DNA from: Anaerolineae bacterium
GTDB taxonomy: Bacteria; Chloroflexota; Anaerolineae; Aggregatilineales; Phototrophicaceae
DNA length: 8,818 nt
NCBI GenBank assembly: GCA_020848855.1
Contig: JADLHH010000409.1
Coordinates: 1-8,818, forward strand
Reading direction: 5' to 3'
Under the pieces are notes generated by a model. It ran no database searches and was not told the DNA's origin. It saw only the letters and a program-made list of their open reading frames with translations. Numbering within the stretch: the first letter of the stretch is position 1; each line of letters starts with the position of its first letter. The position numbers and the translations under genes were made by a program. Shown one piece after another: positions 1 through 6,623 of this stretch.

Positions 1-986
1 AGGTTACGGCTTATTCCCCCACCAAACTCGTCTTGTTGGATAACAACGAAAGTGGGTTGCACGATCTTGTTATCGAGATCAGTACCCGGCATCCAGATCT
101 CAATCTTGTTCCCGCCCTCATCGACATCAAGAATCCAACTTTACTGCGGTCGCTTTTCATCGAACATCGTCCCCAGGTTGTCTTTCACGCAGCAGCTTAT
201 AAACATGTTCCGATGTTGGAACGCTATCCGCAGCAAGCGCTGGAAGTCAACATTCGCGGCACAATCAATGTAGCAGAACTTGCACTTACATATGGGGTCG
301 AGCGCTTCGTTCTGATTTCTACCGACAAAGCGGTGAAACCGTCAAGCGTTATGGGCGCAAGCAAGCGCGTATGCGAGCTTATGCTCCACGCGCTATCCCA
401 GTCACATGCCAGCGATACGCGCTTTACGTCTGTTCGCTTTGGGAATGTGCTCGGTAGCCGGGGCAGCGTCGTTCCGACCTTTGATCGACAGATCGATGAG
501 GGTGGCCCCGTCACCGTAACTCATGAGGACATGACCCGGTACTTCATGAGTATCCCGGAAGCGGTTAATCTGATCCTACATGCGGTCTGCCTGACCGAAG
601 GTGATGACATCTACGTACTCCAGATGGGCGAGGTCGTCCGTATTGTCGAGCTTGCCGAGCGCATGATTCGTATGCGCGGACTACGCCCCTACCGCGACAT
701 CGACATCAAGTTTACCGGTATGCGACCAGGCGAAAAGATGCATGAGGAACTATTCAATGAAATCGAGAAACCCGCAGTAACAAGCCATCCATATATCTTC
801 AAGATTGAAGGCTGGGATCCCGAGTTCGACGTGCTGCTATTCATGGAACGCCTCAGCAAGCTGTCAGAAGGCTTGTCGTCTAAAGAAGTGCTGAGCTTAC
901 TCCACGACGCAATTGAGAGTAAGTACATAAGCCCAATTGAATCGATGCCACCCGTGCCAGTAATGCCCACACAGGCTGTCGGATAG
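1..986 (+). CDS. UDP-sugar 4,6-dehydratase, CapD/WbpM/FlaA1 type (5' partial)
   Basis: C-terminal part of a short-chain dehydrogenase-type nucleotide-sugar dehydratase, which typically converts UDP-GlcNAc to a 4-keto-6-deoxy sugar for surface polysaccharide or glycan synthesis. The reading frame is open to the left edge (first full codon at 3) and reads SPTKLVLLDNNES. That is internal family sequence, so the TTG at 33 is not a real start and the N-terminal membrane helices and the glycine-rich NAD motif lie outside the window. Visible family motifs are AAAYKHVP (about 195-218), STDKAVKPSS (about 318-347), MGASK (351-365), FGNVLGSRGSVVP (about 438-476) and GMRPGEKMHEE (about 717-749). In MGASK a Met replaces the Tyr of the usual YxxxK, giving the Ser/Met/Lys arrangement of large WbpM/PglF-type membrane dehydratases rather than the small soluble ones. 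It ends at TAG 984-986, 45 nt before a hairpin. The exact substrate cannot be told from sequence. Confidence 0.93.
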   Translation, partial: VTAYSPTKLVLLDNNESGLHDLVIEISTRHPDLNLVPALIDIKNPTLLRSLFIEHRPQVVFHAAAYKHVPMLERYPQQALEVNIRGTINVAELALTYGVERFVLISTDKAVKPSSVMGASKRVCELMLHALSQSHASDTRFTSVRFGNVLGSRGSVVPTFDRQIDEGGPVTVTHEDMTRYFMSIPEAVNLILHAVCLTEGDDIYVLQMGEVVRIVELAERMIRMRGLRPYRDIDIKFTGMRPGEKMHEELFNEIEKPAVTSHPYIFKIEGWDPEFDVLLFMERLSKLSEGLSSKEVLSLLHDAIESKYISPIESMPPVPVMPTQAVG

Positions 987-1031
987 GCATATGGTACAAG
1001 CCTGTGGATGTAGTCTATAACACGGCATGAG

Positions 1032-1067
1032 GGCGCCTGCTGTTTTGAACAGCAGGCGCCTTAATTT
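1032..1067 (+). terminator. Hairpin, probable terminator of the dehydratase gene
   Basis: Perfect 13-bp inverted repeat: arm 1032-1044 pairs with arm 1048-1060 around a 3-base loop. The stem is GC-rich and is followed by a short T-rich tract, TTAATTT, at 1061-1067. It begins 45 nt after the dehydratase stop codon. The T tract is interrupted, so intrinsic termination may be incomplete; an mRNA 3'-end stabiliser is the alternative. Confidence 0.75.
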
Positions 1068-1385
1068 GCAGCCAAAGTCACCCGAAGCAATCGCCTTCCA
1101 GTACATCACCTAACTTGAACAGAAGCTATGAGGAACTCCTCTATTGGGGCATCAGTTTGCACGATATTGACAGCTCATCAATACGAATTCGCAGGCTACA
1201 AAGGCTCTATCGTATAAGATGACCGCGATTTCACTTGACGACGTGCAGCGGGAAGTCGCGGTAGTCCCAGATAAACGCCTGCCCACACGAATCTCAAGTA
1301 GGGATTAGCCTAATAACCCCTGTGTGGGGCTTGTTATCCTATGAGAGTCACACACCGCTTTCTGTGACTCAATCGGCAGTGAATC
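1068..1385. other. Intergenic region without a gene, with several imperfect stem-loops
   Basis: No credible coding sequence is seen on either strand: the open frames are short, lack ribosome binding sites and resemble no family I recognise. The right part has nested imperfect inverted repeats. GCCCACAC at 1281-1288 faces GTGTGGGG at 1322-1329. CCCC at 1317-1320 pairs with GGGG at 1326-1329 around TGTGT, and ATAA/TTAT flank that stem with a bulge. A cleaner 8-bp stem lies at 1345-1370. A TTGACA hexamer at 1167-1172 has no -10 box at usual spacing, so no promoter is called. Confidence 0.5.
1345..1370. repeat. 8-bp inverted repeat (stem-loop)
   Basis: GAGTCACA at 1345-1352 is the exact reverse complement of TGTGACTC at 1363-1370, with a 10-base loop. 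There is no T tract on either side, so it is not a standard terminator. It lies just beyond the terminator of the convergent minus-strand gene. It could be an operator-like palindrome or part of a structured RNA; function unknown. Confidence 0.5.
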
Positions 1386-1434
1386 GAACAAAAAAGCTCC
1401 CACCCAATGCACTGGGAGCTTTTTGATCTTGTTC
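1386..1434 (-). terminator. Intrinsic terminator of the secreted SH3/FecR-like protein gene (symmetric)
   Basis: A 12-bp perfect stem (1391-1402 with 1413-1424, loop of 10) carries AAAAA at its left foot and TTTTT at its right foot, so it can terminate from either side. A further GAACAA (1386-1391) / TTGTTC (1429-1434) complementarity overlaps and extends the outer foot. The minus-strand gene's stop codon is at 1475, 50 nt away on the transcript. The gene arriving from the left already has its own hairpin at 1032-1060. Confidence 0.85.
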
Positions 1435-1474
1435 GTTCACGCGCTCGAAGCCGAGCAAGCTATCCGACCGACCG

Positions 1475-2761
1475 TTACTCGATGCCGAGATACTGGCAGA
1501 TTTCGGCGGGCAGGAGATCCTGAGTGCACGCTTCTCTTGCAGCCGCCAGAGTCCCCTGGTCGGGGAAGAACAACTGGGCAGCCGCCGCGCCAATACCCGA
1601 CGGCTCAATCGGATCGGGGCACCCAATCGAATAATACAGCAGGTTATCGGGCAGCCCTTCCAGCGCCTGGCAAACATCCAGTTCATTCGTGGTGAACGGG
1701 CGCGGCAGCGACCACTGACCGCAGGTTGCTTTCTCGTCGGCGTCGCCTTCAATACCCAGGCTTTCGAAGTCCGGGCACAGCGGAACGGTCGAGAAGAAGC
1801 CGGGCGGCACGATGATCTCGTTCGGCGTATCCGGGTAAATCTTCAGAAGACCGCTGGTTACAAACAGTTCCAACTCGTCACCCAACTGGTCGCCGGGCGG
1901 AAGCGTGCGCATCACAATCGAGGACTCGATGCGAATGGGCGTATCGTGAATCATGATGTCGACCGGGGTGGTGTTCGGTCCCTGCACGAAGATGAGTGAC
2001 GGCGCTTCGTCGCAGTTGAGACCACCAATACCGGTGCGATAGTAGATGTGCTGCATCGGCGTGAAATCGTTCGCACCAATCGCCGGCAGTCCGCTCAAGT
2101 CGATGCCAGCGGTATTCAGCGAGCTAAGGCTCACCCAGCCCACGCGCTCGCCGAAAATAGCGCGCACATAATCGCCCGTCGGGTCGAATGCATCAATGCT
2201 GACCGAAGTTCCCGTAGGAACCGTAGCCACGAATTCCGAGGCGTGTCCCTCAATCGATGGCGGAGGCCAGCTCAGCAGGTCGGTATCACTGGTGGTCGCA
2301 ACGTTGATACCGTCGACCAACGTGACCGCAGCTTCGGGTTCGACGCCATTCTCAATCTCGACGCCGCCCATCTGAATGTAAACGACACCCTTCGGCGAAA
2401 ATGCGGATGGCAGATTCGCGTCCACATTCATGACGTTAATGCCCCAAAGTTCTTCCGCCAGGTTGAAGGGACCGGTCTGGATCGTTTCGGTATCATACAA
2501 GTCCGAACGGTCGCCGGGCTGCGTATAAAAGTCTGGAGGTACGCTGGGGATGAAGGCGGTATGCCGTACTTCCTCGTGTCCGTAGCAGCTAACGTTCCGA
2601 CCCAGGGTGGCGCAGTTCGTGCCGAGATCCCTCAGCGAGTCCTGCACAACCGAGGGGCACGTCGGGCGCAGCTCTTCCTGTGCATCGGCGACGACCGCAA
2701 AAGATAGCATGACTACGATTAGGACAAGTAAACTAACAAATGCCGGGCGTCGCTTTAGCAT
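1475..2761 (-). CDS. Secreted protein with SH3-like and FecR-like segments
   Basis: A 428-residue exported protein of unknown function. Residues 1-27 are a clear Sec signal peptide: basic MLKRR, a hydrophobic stretch at about 8-24, then an ADA cleavage site before Gln28. No lipobox Cys is present, so it is probably released or retained outside the membrane. The mature part has ten cysteines (35, 50, 59, 250, 329, 347, 364, 381, 412, 422); the even number suits disulfide bonding. Residues about 178-216 read like a bacterial SH3-like repeat, with ...YVRAIFGERVGWVSLSSL. Residues about 255-325 resemble a FecR-type beta segment. Both domain calls are by eye and moderate. The ATG at 2759-2761 is supported by GGAGAG five bases upstream and by a promoter at 2807-2834. 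The gene is monocistronic between that promoter and the terminator at 1391-1424. A cell-envelope or host/aggregate-facing role is inference from export only. Confidence 0.88.
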   Translation of the reverse strand: MLKRRPAFVSLLVLIVVMLSFAVVADAQEELRPTCPSVVQDSLRDLGTNCATLGRNVSCYGHEEVRHTAFIPSVPPDFYTQPGDRSDLYDTETIQTGPFNLAEELWGINVMNVDANLPSAFSPKGVVYIQMGGVEIENGVEPEAAVTLVDGINVATTSDTDLLSWPPPSIEGHASEFVATVPTGTSVSIDAFDPTGDYVRAIFGERVGWVSLSSLNTAGIDLSGLPAIGANDFTPMQHIYYRTGIGGLNCDEAPSLIFVQGPNTTPVDIMIHDTPIRIESSIVMRTLPPGDQLGDELELFVTSGLLKIYPDTPNEIIVPPGFFSTVPLCPDFESLGIEGDADEKATCGQWSLPRPFTTNELDVCQALEGLPDNLLYYSIGCPDPIEPSGIGAAAAQLFFPDQGTLAAAREACTQDLLPAEICQYLGIE

Positions 2762-2766
2762 ATGAA

Positions 2767-2772
2767 CTCTCC
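2767..2772 (-). promoter_or_regulatory. Shine-Dalgarno site of the secreted protein gene
   Basis: The minus strand reads GGAGAG followed by five bases and then the ATG at 2761-2759. It is a good SD at normal spacing and fixes the start immediately before the signal peptide. Confidence 0.75.
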
Positions 2773-2806
2773 ATAGTCACAATGTGTCTCTGCATCTACT
2801 CTTTCT

Positions 2807-2834
2807 ATTATAAGCAGGAAGTATTGAATATCAA
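2807..2834 (-). promoter_or_regulatory. Sigma-70-type promoter of the secreted protein gene
   Basis: On the minus strand, TTGATA (2829-2834) is separated by 16 bases from a perfect TATAAT (2807-2812). Transcription would begin near 2800, giving a leader of about 40 nt that contains the SD at 2767-2772. AT-rich sequence lies upstream. This is the best promoter in the window. Confidence 0.75.
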
Positions 2835-3252
2835 ATTATCGTAGCTCCCTTCTTAAGAAATTGTGCGAAATTTACGCAACCATCATGATAGTTTTAGCCA
2901 AACCGCCCAAAATGCCCGACAATTTTACGCTTGCACACCCCGGTCAAAGAGCGAAATAATGGTATTGTTCACGACCAGAACCGTTTTTCGTAAATTTTTC
3001 GGGTAGACGACCGAAACCGCGACGAGCGATTGAAGCCGGCTTGTACAGCATTGCCCATCACATGCTGCTTCTAACTCCCCTCACCCTGATGGCAAATGTT
3101 ATTTGTATAGATTTCCCCCCTCCCGCGAGTCAGAAGTATCTTTTCGCCTTCTTCATGCTAGAATAGCAAAGCCAGCTTACAGGGACGCCAACAGGCTTCA
3201 GTCTGCCCGAAGCCCAATTGCCATTAGTGGTGTGAGGTACTGATTACCCTAA
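2835..3252. other. AT-rich divergent intergenic region upstream of the DUF4012 gene
   Basis: No gene is seen. The only small plus-strand frame noted (start 3062, 34 codons) lacks an SD. The region is markedly more AT-rich than the flanking genes. It holds small imperfect inverted repeats such as TTTCGG 2997-3002 / CCGAAA 3011-3016, and a palindromic ATCATGAT near 2882. A possible -10 box for the plus-strand gene, TAGAAT at 3159-3164, has no convincing -35 partner. The leader of the DUF4012 mRNA would be about 80 nt if that box is used. Confidence 0.5.
3234..3238 (+). promoter_or_regulatory. Distant SD-like site of the DUF4012 gene
   Basis: GAGGT ends 14 bases before the ATG at 3253, longer than the usual 5-10. 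An in-frame TAA lies directly before this ATG (3250-3252), so no earlier start is possible. The next Met is residue 82, beyond the membrane segment, so the ATG at 3253 stands despite the spacing. Confidence 0.4.
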
Positions 3253-5301
3253 ATGTCTTCAAATCCTCATGAGAGTTCTGTTGCAAACAGTAACGCCGAT
3301 TCTGAATTAACGGCGACTCCGCACCGGCGCCGCCATTCGCGCCGCGGACCAAGCTGGTATCGGAACCTGCGCCGCAGACTTCGACACCGCATCCGCTGGA
3401 CGAGTATTCTGATCGTCATCGTCGTATTTGTAGTGGTCGCCGGCGTCGGCTTGTCGGCAATCACTCTGGACGCGGTCAAGCGTGTGGAAGCCTCAATGAG
3501 CAGCTTTCAGCGCGTCGCCAGTTCGCTTTCCCTGCAGTCCGGCACTGAACTCACCCTGAACGATTTCCGGCGGCTCGACGCTGCGGTCAGCGATTTACTC
3601 GGCACGCTCTCGTATGCCCAGTCGCGGTTCCGTTTGCTGCGCCCGTTCGCCCGTTTCAATTCGGACTTTGCTACGACCATGACTTCTCTGGATGCTGCTC
3701 AAGACCTTGCGGCGTCCGCGCGCCTCATCCTCAACGGGCTTCAGCCGACACTCTATTTCCTGGTTTCGGGCGAAGACACGGGCACGGTCGTCTCACAGAT
3801 TTCCTCTGGCGAGCGTATTATCGAGCTTCTGCGGCTGGGGCGCGGGCAGTTCACAAGCGCCGAAGCTTATTTGTCCGATGCCAAAGATGCGATCGATCGG
3901 CTTGACCTGGGCGATACGGGCAGCGCGGCGCTGCTTGATCTTCAGCAGATCGAGGGGTACTGGTCGCAGCTCAGCGAGATCAATACGGTTCTCCTGAACG
4001 CGCCGGAATTCCTGGACGCCGCGCTCGGCATCTCCGGCGAGCGTAATTATCTGGTGCTCTCGCAAAACAACGACGAGCTTCGTCCGTCAGGCGGCTATAT
4101 CAGCACCTATGGCTATCTGCTGGTTCGCAACGGACGCATCACCGGTTATGGCTACAGCCCCACGACCGCGACCAGCCCGAATCCACCAAGCGCCGATCTG
4201 GTATCCCAGCTAAGTATTCCGACCTGGTGGCTGCGCTACGCCGAACCGATTTACGCCGCCTGGGACGGAAGCTGGTACGCCGATTTCCCATCGACCGCGC
4301 GGATGTCGATGTGGTATTACGACCAGGGCAATAACCCGCACTCCCCGCTCGATGGCGTGTTCTCCATCGACATTACCGGCTTCGAGCATCTGCTGGGTGT
4401 GATTGGACCGATCACTATCCCTGAATACAACATTGAGGTCGACGCCAGCAATTTCCGCAGCGTGATCTATGACATTCGCGCCTACGGCGGCGGCGACCTG
4501 CCCCACAAGCGCTTCCTGGTGGCGCTGTATCAGGAGATCTTCAAGGAGTGGCAGGGTGCGACCCTGGATTCGACGCAGAACGCTCAGCTTCTCGGCGCGC
4601 TGCTGCAAGCGCTCCAGGAGAAGCACATCATGCTCTACTTCGAGGACGAGCAGTTGAACAATGCCATCAACCTGCTCGGCTGGTCGGGCGCGCAGGCTCC
4701 GGCGGTCGATCATGACTATCTGATGGTCGCCGACGCGAACCTCGGCAACAAATCCAACCACTCGATCATCCGCAGCCTGACTTACGACGTGGATATCCAG
4801 TCCAGCGGCGAGGTGAACGGTCGCACGACGGTTAGCTACGATTATTCAGCGCACATTGCCGAAAACGACCCCGGCGTCAACCCGGATGCCAACGGTCCGC
4901 TCGACTACGCCAGCCTGGTGCAGATATTCGTCCCTGCCGGAACCACCTTGCAGGAAACGACGAACGTCACCACGCCGCCGACGGTCGCCAACAACGAGAC
5001 GAATACCGAGTTCGTGACGCGGCTGTATATTCCCTACGACAGCACGCAGCGCTACCAGTTCTCGTATACTACGCCGCCGGTCGTCGAATCGCTCGGTGCG
5101 TATCAGCGTTACCGCCTGCTGGTGCAAAAGCAGCCGGGCACGCCGGCAAACGCGCTCAGCGTCCAGATCATGCTGCCGCCGGATGCTGACATCGTCAGTA
5201 CGTCGCCCGAACCCGCCGCCGATTACTATCTGGAACGACCGATCCTGGAATTCCGTCCAGACCTCTCTACCGACCAATGGATCGAGGTCATTTACCGTTA
5301 A
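3253..5301 (+). CDS. DUF4012 single-pass membrane protein
   Basis: A 682-residue protein of the DUF4012 family, which occurs mainly in Actinobacteria and Chloroflexota, often within exopolysaccharide loci; the biochemical role is unestablished. The N-terminus is a Ser/Asn-rich then strongly basic tail (about 24-48, many Arg and His). A transmembrane helix follows at about 50-70, so by the positive-inside rule the rest faces outward. Residues about 75-255 are a helical, coiled-coil-like region. The family core begins with RNYLVLSQNNDELRPSGGYI at about 264-283 and continues with DGVFSIDITGFEHLLGVIGP at about 367-386. ANLGNKSNHSIIR at about 495-507 is another family-typical element. Residues after about 510 form a beta-rich C-terminal domain. 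The gene stands alone between a 490-bp intergenic region and a terminator. The nearby dehydratase fits a role in surface polysaccharide assembly, but this is inferred from context. Confidence 0.9.
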   Translation: MSSNPHESSVANSNADSELTATPHRRRHSRRGPSWYRNLRRRLRHRIRWTSILIVIVVFVVVAGVGLSAITLDAVKRVEASMSSFQRVASSLSLQSGTELTLNDFRRLDAAVSDLLGTLSYAQSRFRLLRPFARFNSDFATTMTSLDAAQDLAASARLILNGLQPTLYFLVSGEDTGTVVSQISSGERIIELLRLGRGQFTSAEAYLSDAKDAIDRLDLGDTGSAALLDLQQIEGYWSQLSEINTVLLNAPEFLDAALGISGERNYLVLSQNNDELRPSGGYISTYGYLLVRNGRITGYGYSPTTATSPNPPSADLVSQLSIPTWWLRYAEPIYAAWDGSWYADFPSTARMSMWYYDQGNNPHSPLDGVFSIDITGFEHLLGVIGPITIPEYNIEVDASNFRSVIYDIRAYGGGDLPHKRFLVALYQEIFKEWQGATLDSTQNAQLLGALLQALQEKHIMLYFEDEQLNNAINLLGWSGAQAPAVDHDYLMVADANLGNKSNHSIIRSLTYDVDIQSSGEVNGRTTVSYDYSAHIAENDPGVNPDANGPLDYASLVQIFVPAGTTLQETTNVTTPPTVANNETNTEFVTRLYIPYDSTQRYQFSYTTPPVVESLGAYQRYRLLVQKQPGTPANALSVQIMLPPDADIVSTSPEPAADYYLERPILEFRPDLSTDQWIEVIYR

Positions 5302-5307
5302 GATACG

Positions 5308-5337
5308 AAAAAGGGCTGATCGAGTCAGCCCTTTTTT
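5308..5337. terminator. Shared bidirectional intrinsic terminator
   Basis: A 12-bp perfect stem (5308-5319 with 5325-5336, loop TCGAG) has five A's on the left foot and six T's at 5332-5337. It starts 6 nt after the DUF4012 stop codon and lies 55 nt past the stop of the convergent minus-strand gene (5392), so it suits both. Confidence 0.9.
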
Positions 5338-5391
5338 CATCTGTCCGTCAACCCGGTTTGATCGGCAGCGTGCAGCGAAAGCACTTTTCGC

Positions 5392-6588
5392 TCAAGCCGG
5401 CGCGTCGGCGTGCTGGCGCGTCAGATAATCCGCCGCGAACAGAAAGCCGCGCACGTGATGCGTCGCCTGATCGCCGGATACTGTGTAGTCGTAATGGGGC
5501 ATCCACGACCAGAACCCCCACTGAACGTTCGGATCGTCGCTGTACGGCTGGTCACCCCCCGGCACAACCTGGATCGACAGCGAATAACGCAGGGCGCGCA
5601 TGGCGGAATCCATGTAGGGCGTGTGGCGGTTGACGTCATACAGGCGCAGCAGCGCGATGGCGATGTTCGGTACGTCGCCCGGTCCGACGGTCGGCACGAC
5701 CACGTTGCCGTCACGGTCAATCGTCAGCGCCCAGCCGCCGTCCTCGTTTTGACGCGCCAGCAGCCAGCCGGCGAAGCGCTCGGCGGCAGTCAGGTACTTC
5801 GCCTGCCCGGTCAGTTCATGCAGAAAGACGAAAGCGCGCAGCTCGTCGGCGGCGATATCGGTGTTGAAGTAGTCGTCGTCGATCAGGTACAGCCCGCCGT
5901 CTCCCGCCAGCAGCGACAGCCCGTAATCGCCCCAGCGCACCGCCAGTTCGCGCCACGACGATTCGCCGGTCACAGCTTCCAGAATCAGGAAGGCTTCGAC
6001 CACTCGCCCGAACGACTGCCAGCCCATTTCCCGCCATGCGCTCAGCCGGGTGTCGTATTTGGGCGCGAAGTCGTGGCGCGTCGACTGAATGAGGAACATC
6101 GCGCTCTGCCGCGCGCGATCCAGATACTGACTCTTGCCGGTACGGGTGTATAATCCGGCGTTGAGCAGCACGAACTCGGCGGCGAACTTCGTCCACAGTT
6201 CCCCTTCCGGCAGGCTTTCGCGCACCCCGCCGATCACCACGCTCATCGGGTGCGTGACGACGAAGTGACGGTAGAACCAGTCGGTTGCCCGCTCCGCCTG
6301 ATGCAGGAGCTTTTCATCGCCGTAATGGTCGTAGCTCGCCAGAAACTGCCAGGGGGCGATCAGGTTGACGGTCTGCGGCGGCTCGAAGCGCTTTTCCGGT
6401 GCGCTGTAGAAGCCGTAGAACGCTCCGGCAGCGTCGTCGAAGTGGTGCTGCGCCCATTGATACGTGCAGGCGTGGATGCGCTGTTCGAGTTCCTGCCCGG
6501 TGATGCCCAAGCCGGGGATGGGCAGGCTCTCAACCGTTTCCGCGACCGGCAGTCCCCAGTCCTGGGGGGAAATAACGCCTATTTTCAT
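5392..6588 (-). CDS. Alpha/alpha-toroid protein, six-hairpin glycosidase-like
   Basis: A 398-residue protein with no signal peptide or membrane segment, so probably cytosolic. It is built of repeated amphipathic helix pairs (about 35-50, 75-110, 130-168, 190-222, 245-280, 305-340, 372-392) joined by Gly/Trp/Asp-rich loops, the pattern of (alpha/alpha)6 toroids such as six-hairpin glycosidases and sugar epimerases. QNEDGGWAL (about 280-288) is the type of QxxDGGW turn seen in such toroids. QWGFWSWMPHYDYT (about 356-369) is an aromatic-rich patch that could bind sugar. I cannot assign a GH family or catalytic residues. The ATG at 6586-6588 is preceded on its strand by AGGAGAGGA. The gene is divergent from a GH36-like gene with a 35-bp gap, which suggests they act on the same or linked carbohydrate; possible activities include a hydrolase on unsaturated or substituted saccharides or an epimerase. 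Confidence 0.8.
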   Translation of the reverse strand: MKIGVISPQDWGLPVAETVESLPIPGLGITGQELEQRIHACTYQWAQHHFDDAAGAFYGFYSAPEKRFEPPQTVNLIAPWQFLASYDHYGDEKLLHQAERATDWFYRHFVVTHPMSVVIGGVRESLPEGELWTKFAAEFVLLNAGLYTRTGKSQYLDRARQSAMFLIQSTRHDFAPKYDTRLSAWREMGWQSFGRVVEAFLILEAVTGESSWRELAVRWGDYGLSLLAGDGGLYLIDDDYFNTDIAADELRAFVFLHELTGQAKYLTAAERFAGWLLARQNEDGGWALTIDRDGNVVVPTVGPGDVPNIAIALLRLYDVNRHTPYMDSAMRALRYSLSIQVVPGGDQPYSDDPNVQWGFWSWMPHYDYTVSGDQATHHVRGFLFAADYLTRQHADAPA

Positions 6589-6623
6589 CGATTCCTCTCC
6601 TCTGCTTACGAGAAACTTCTACG
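6589..6623. promoter_or_regulatory. Very short divergent intergenic spacer with minus-strand SD
   Basis: Only 35 bases separate the two divergent start codons. AGGAGAGGA on the minus strand (6593-6601) is a strong SD for the toroid gene. The plus-strand gene has only a weak GAGA near 6610-6613. No -10/-35 pair is visible in the spacer, so any promoters must lie at least partly inside the opposite coding regions. Confidence 0.6.

Noticed and set aside
33..35. TTG as the start of the dehydratase gene
   Set aside because: The frame is open to the left edge and the upstream codons continue typical family sequence (SPTKLVL), so the gene begins outside the window.
1167..1218. Possible promoter for a small RNA: TTGACA (1167-1172) and TATAAG (1213-1218)
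   Set aside because: The two boxes are 40 bases apart, far from the 16-18 needed, and neither has a partner at proper spacing.
2048..2707. 219-codon open frame on the plus strand
   Set aside because: It overlaps, antisense, the secreted protein gene, which has a signal peptide, promoter and SD. The translated product is Arg-rich with no family resemblance.
3062..3166. 34-codon plus-strand frame upstream of the DUF4012 gene
   Set aside because: There is no SD before its ATG, and it overlaps the likely promoter region of the next gene. The sequence is unremarkable.
5410..6153. 247-codon open frame on the plus strand
   Set aside because: It is a shadow of the toroid protein gene on the other strand; the product is Val/Arg/Gln-rich without motifs and it begins inside the convergent gene.
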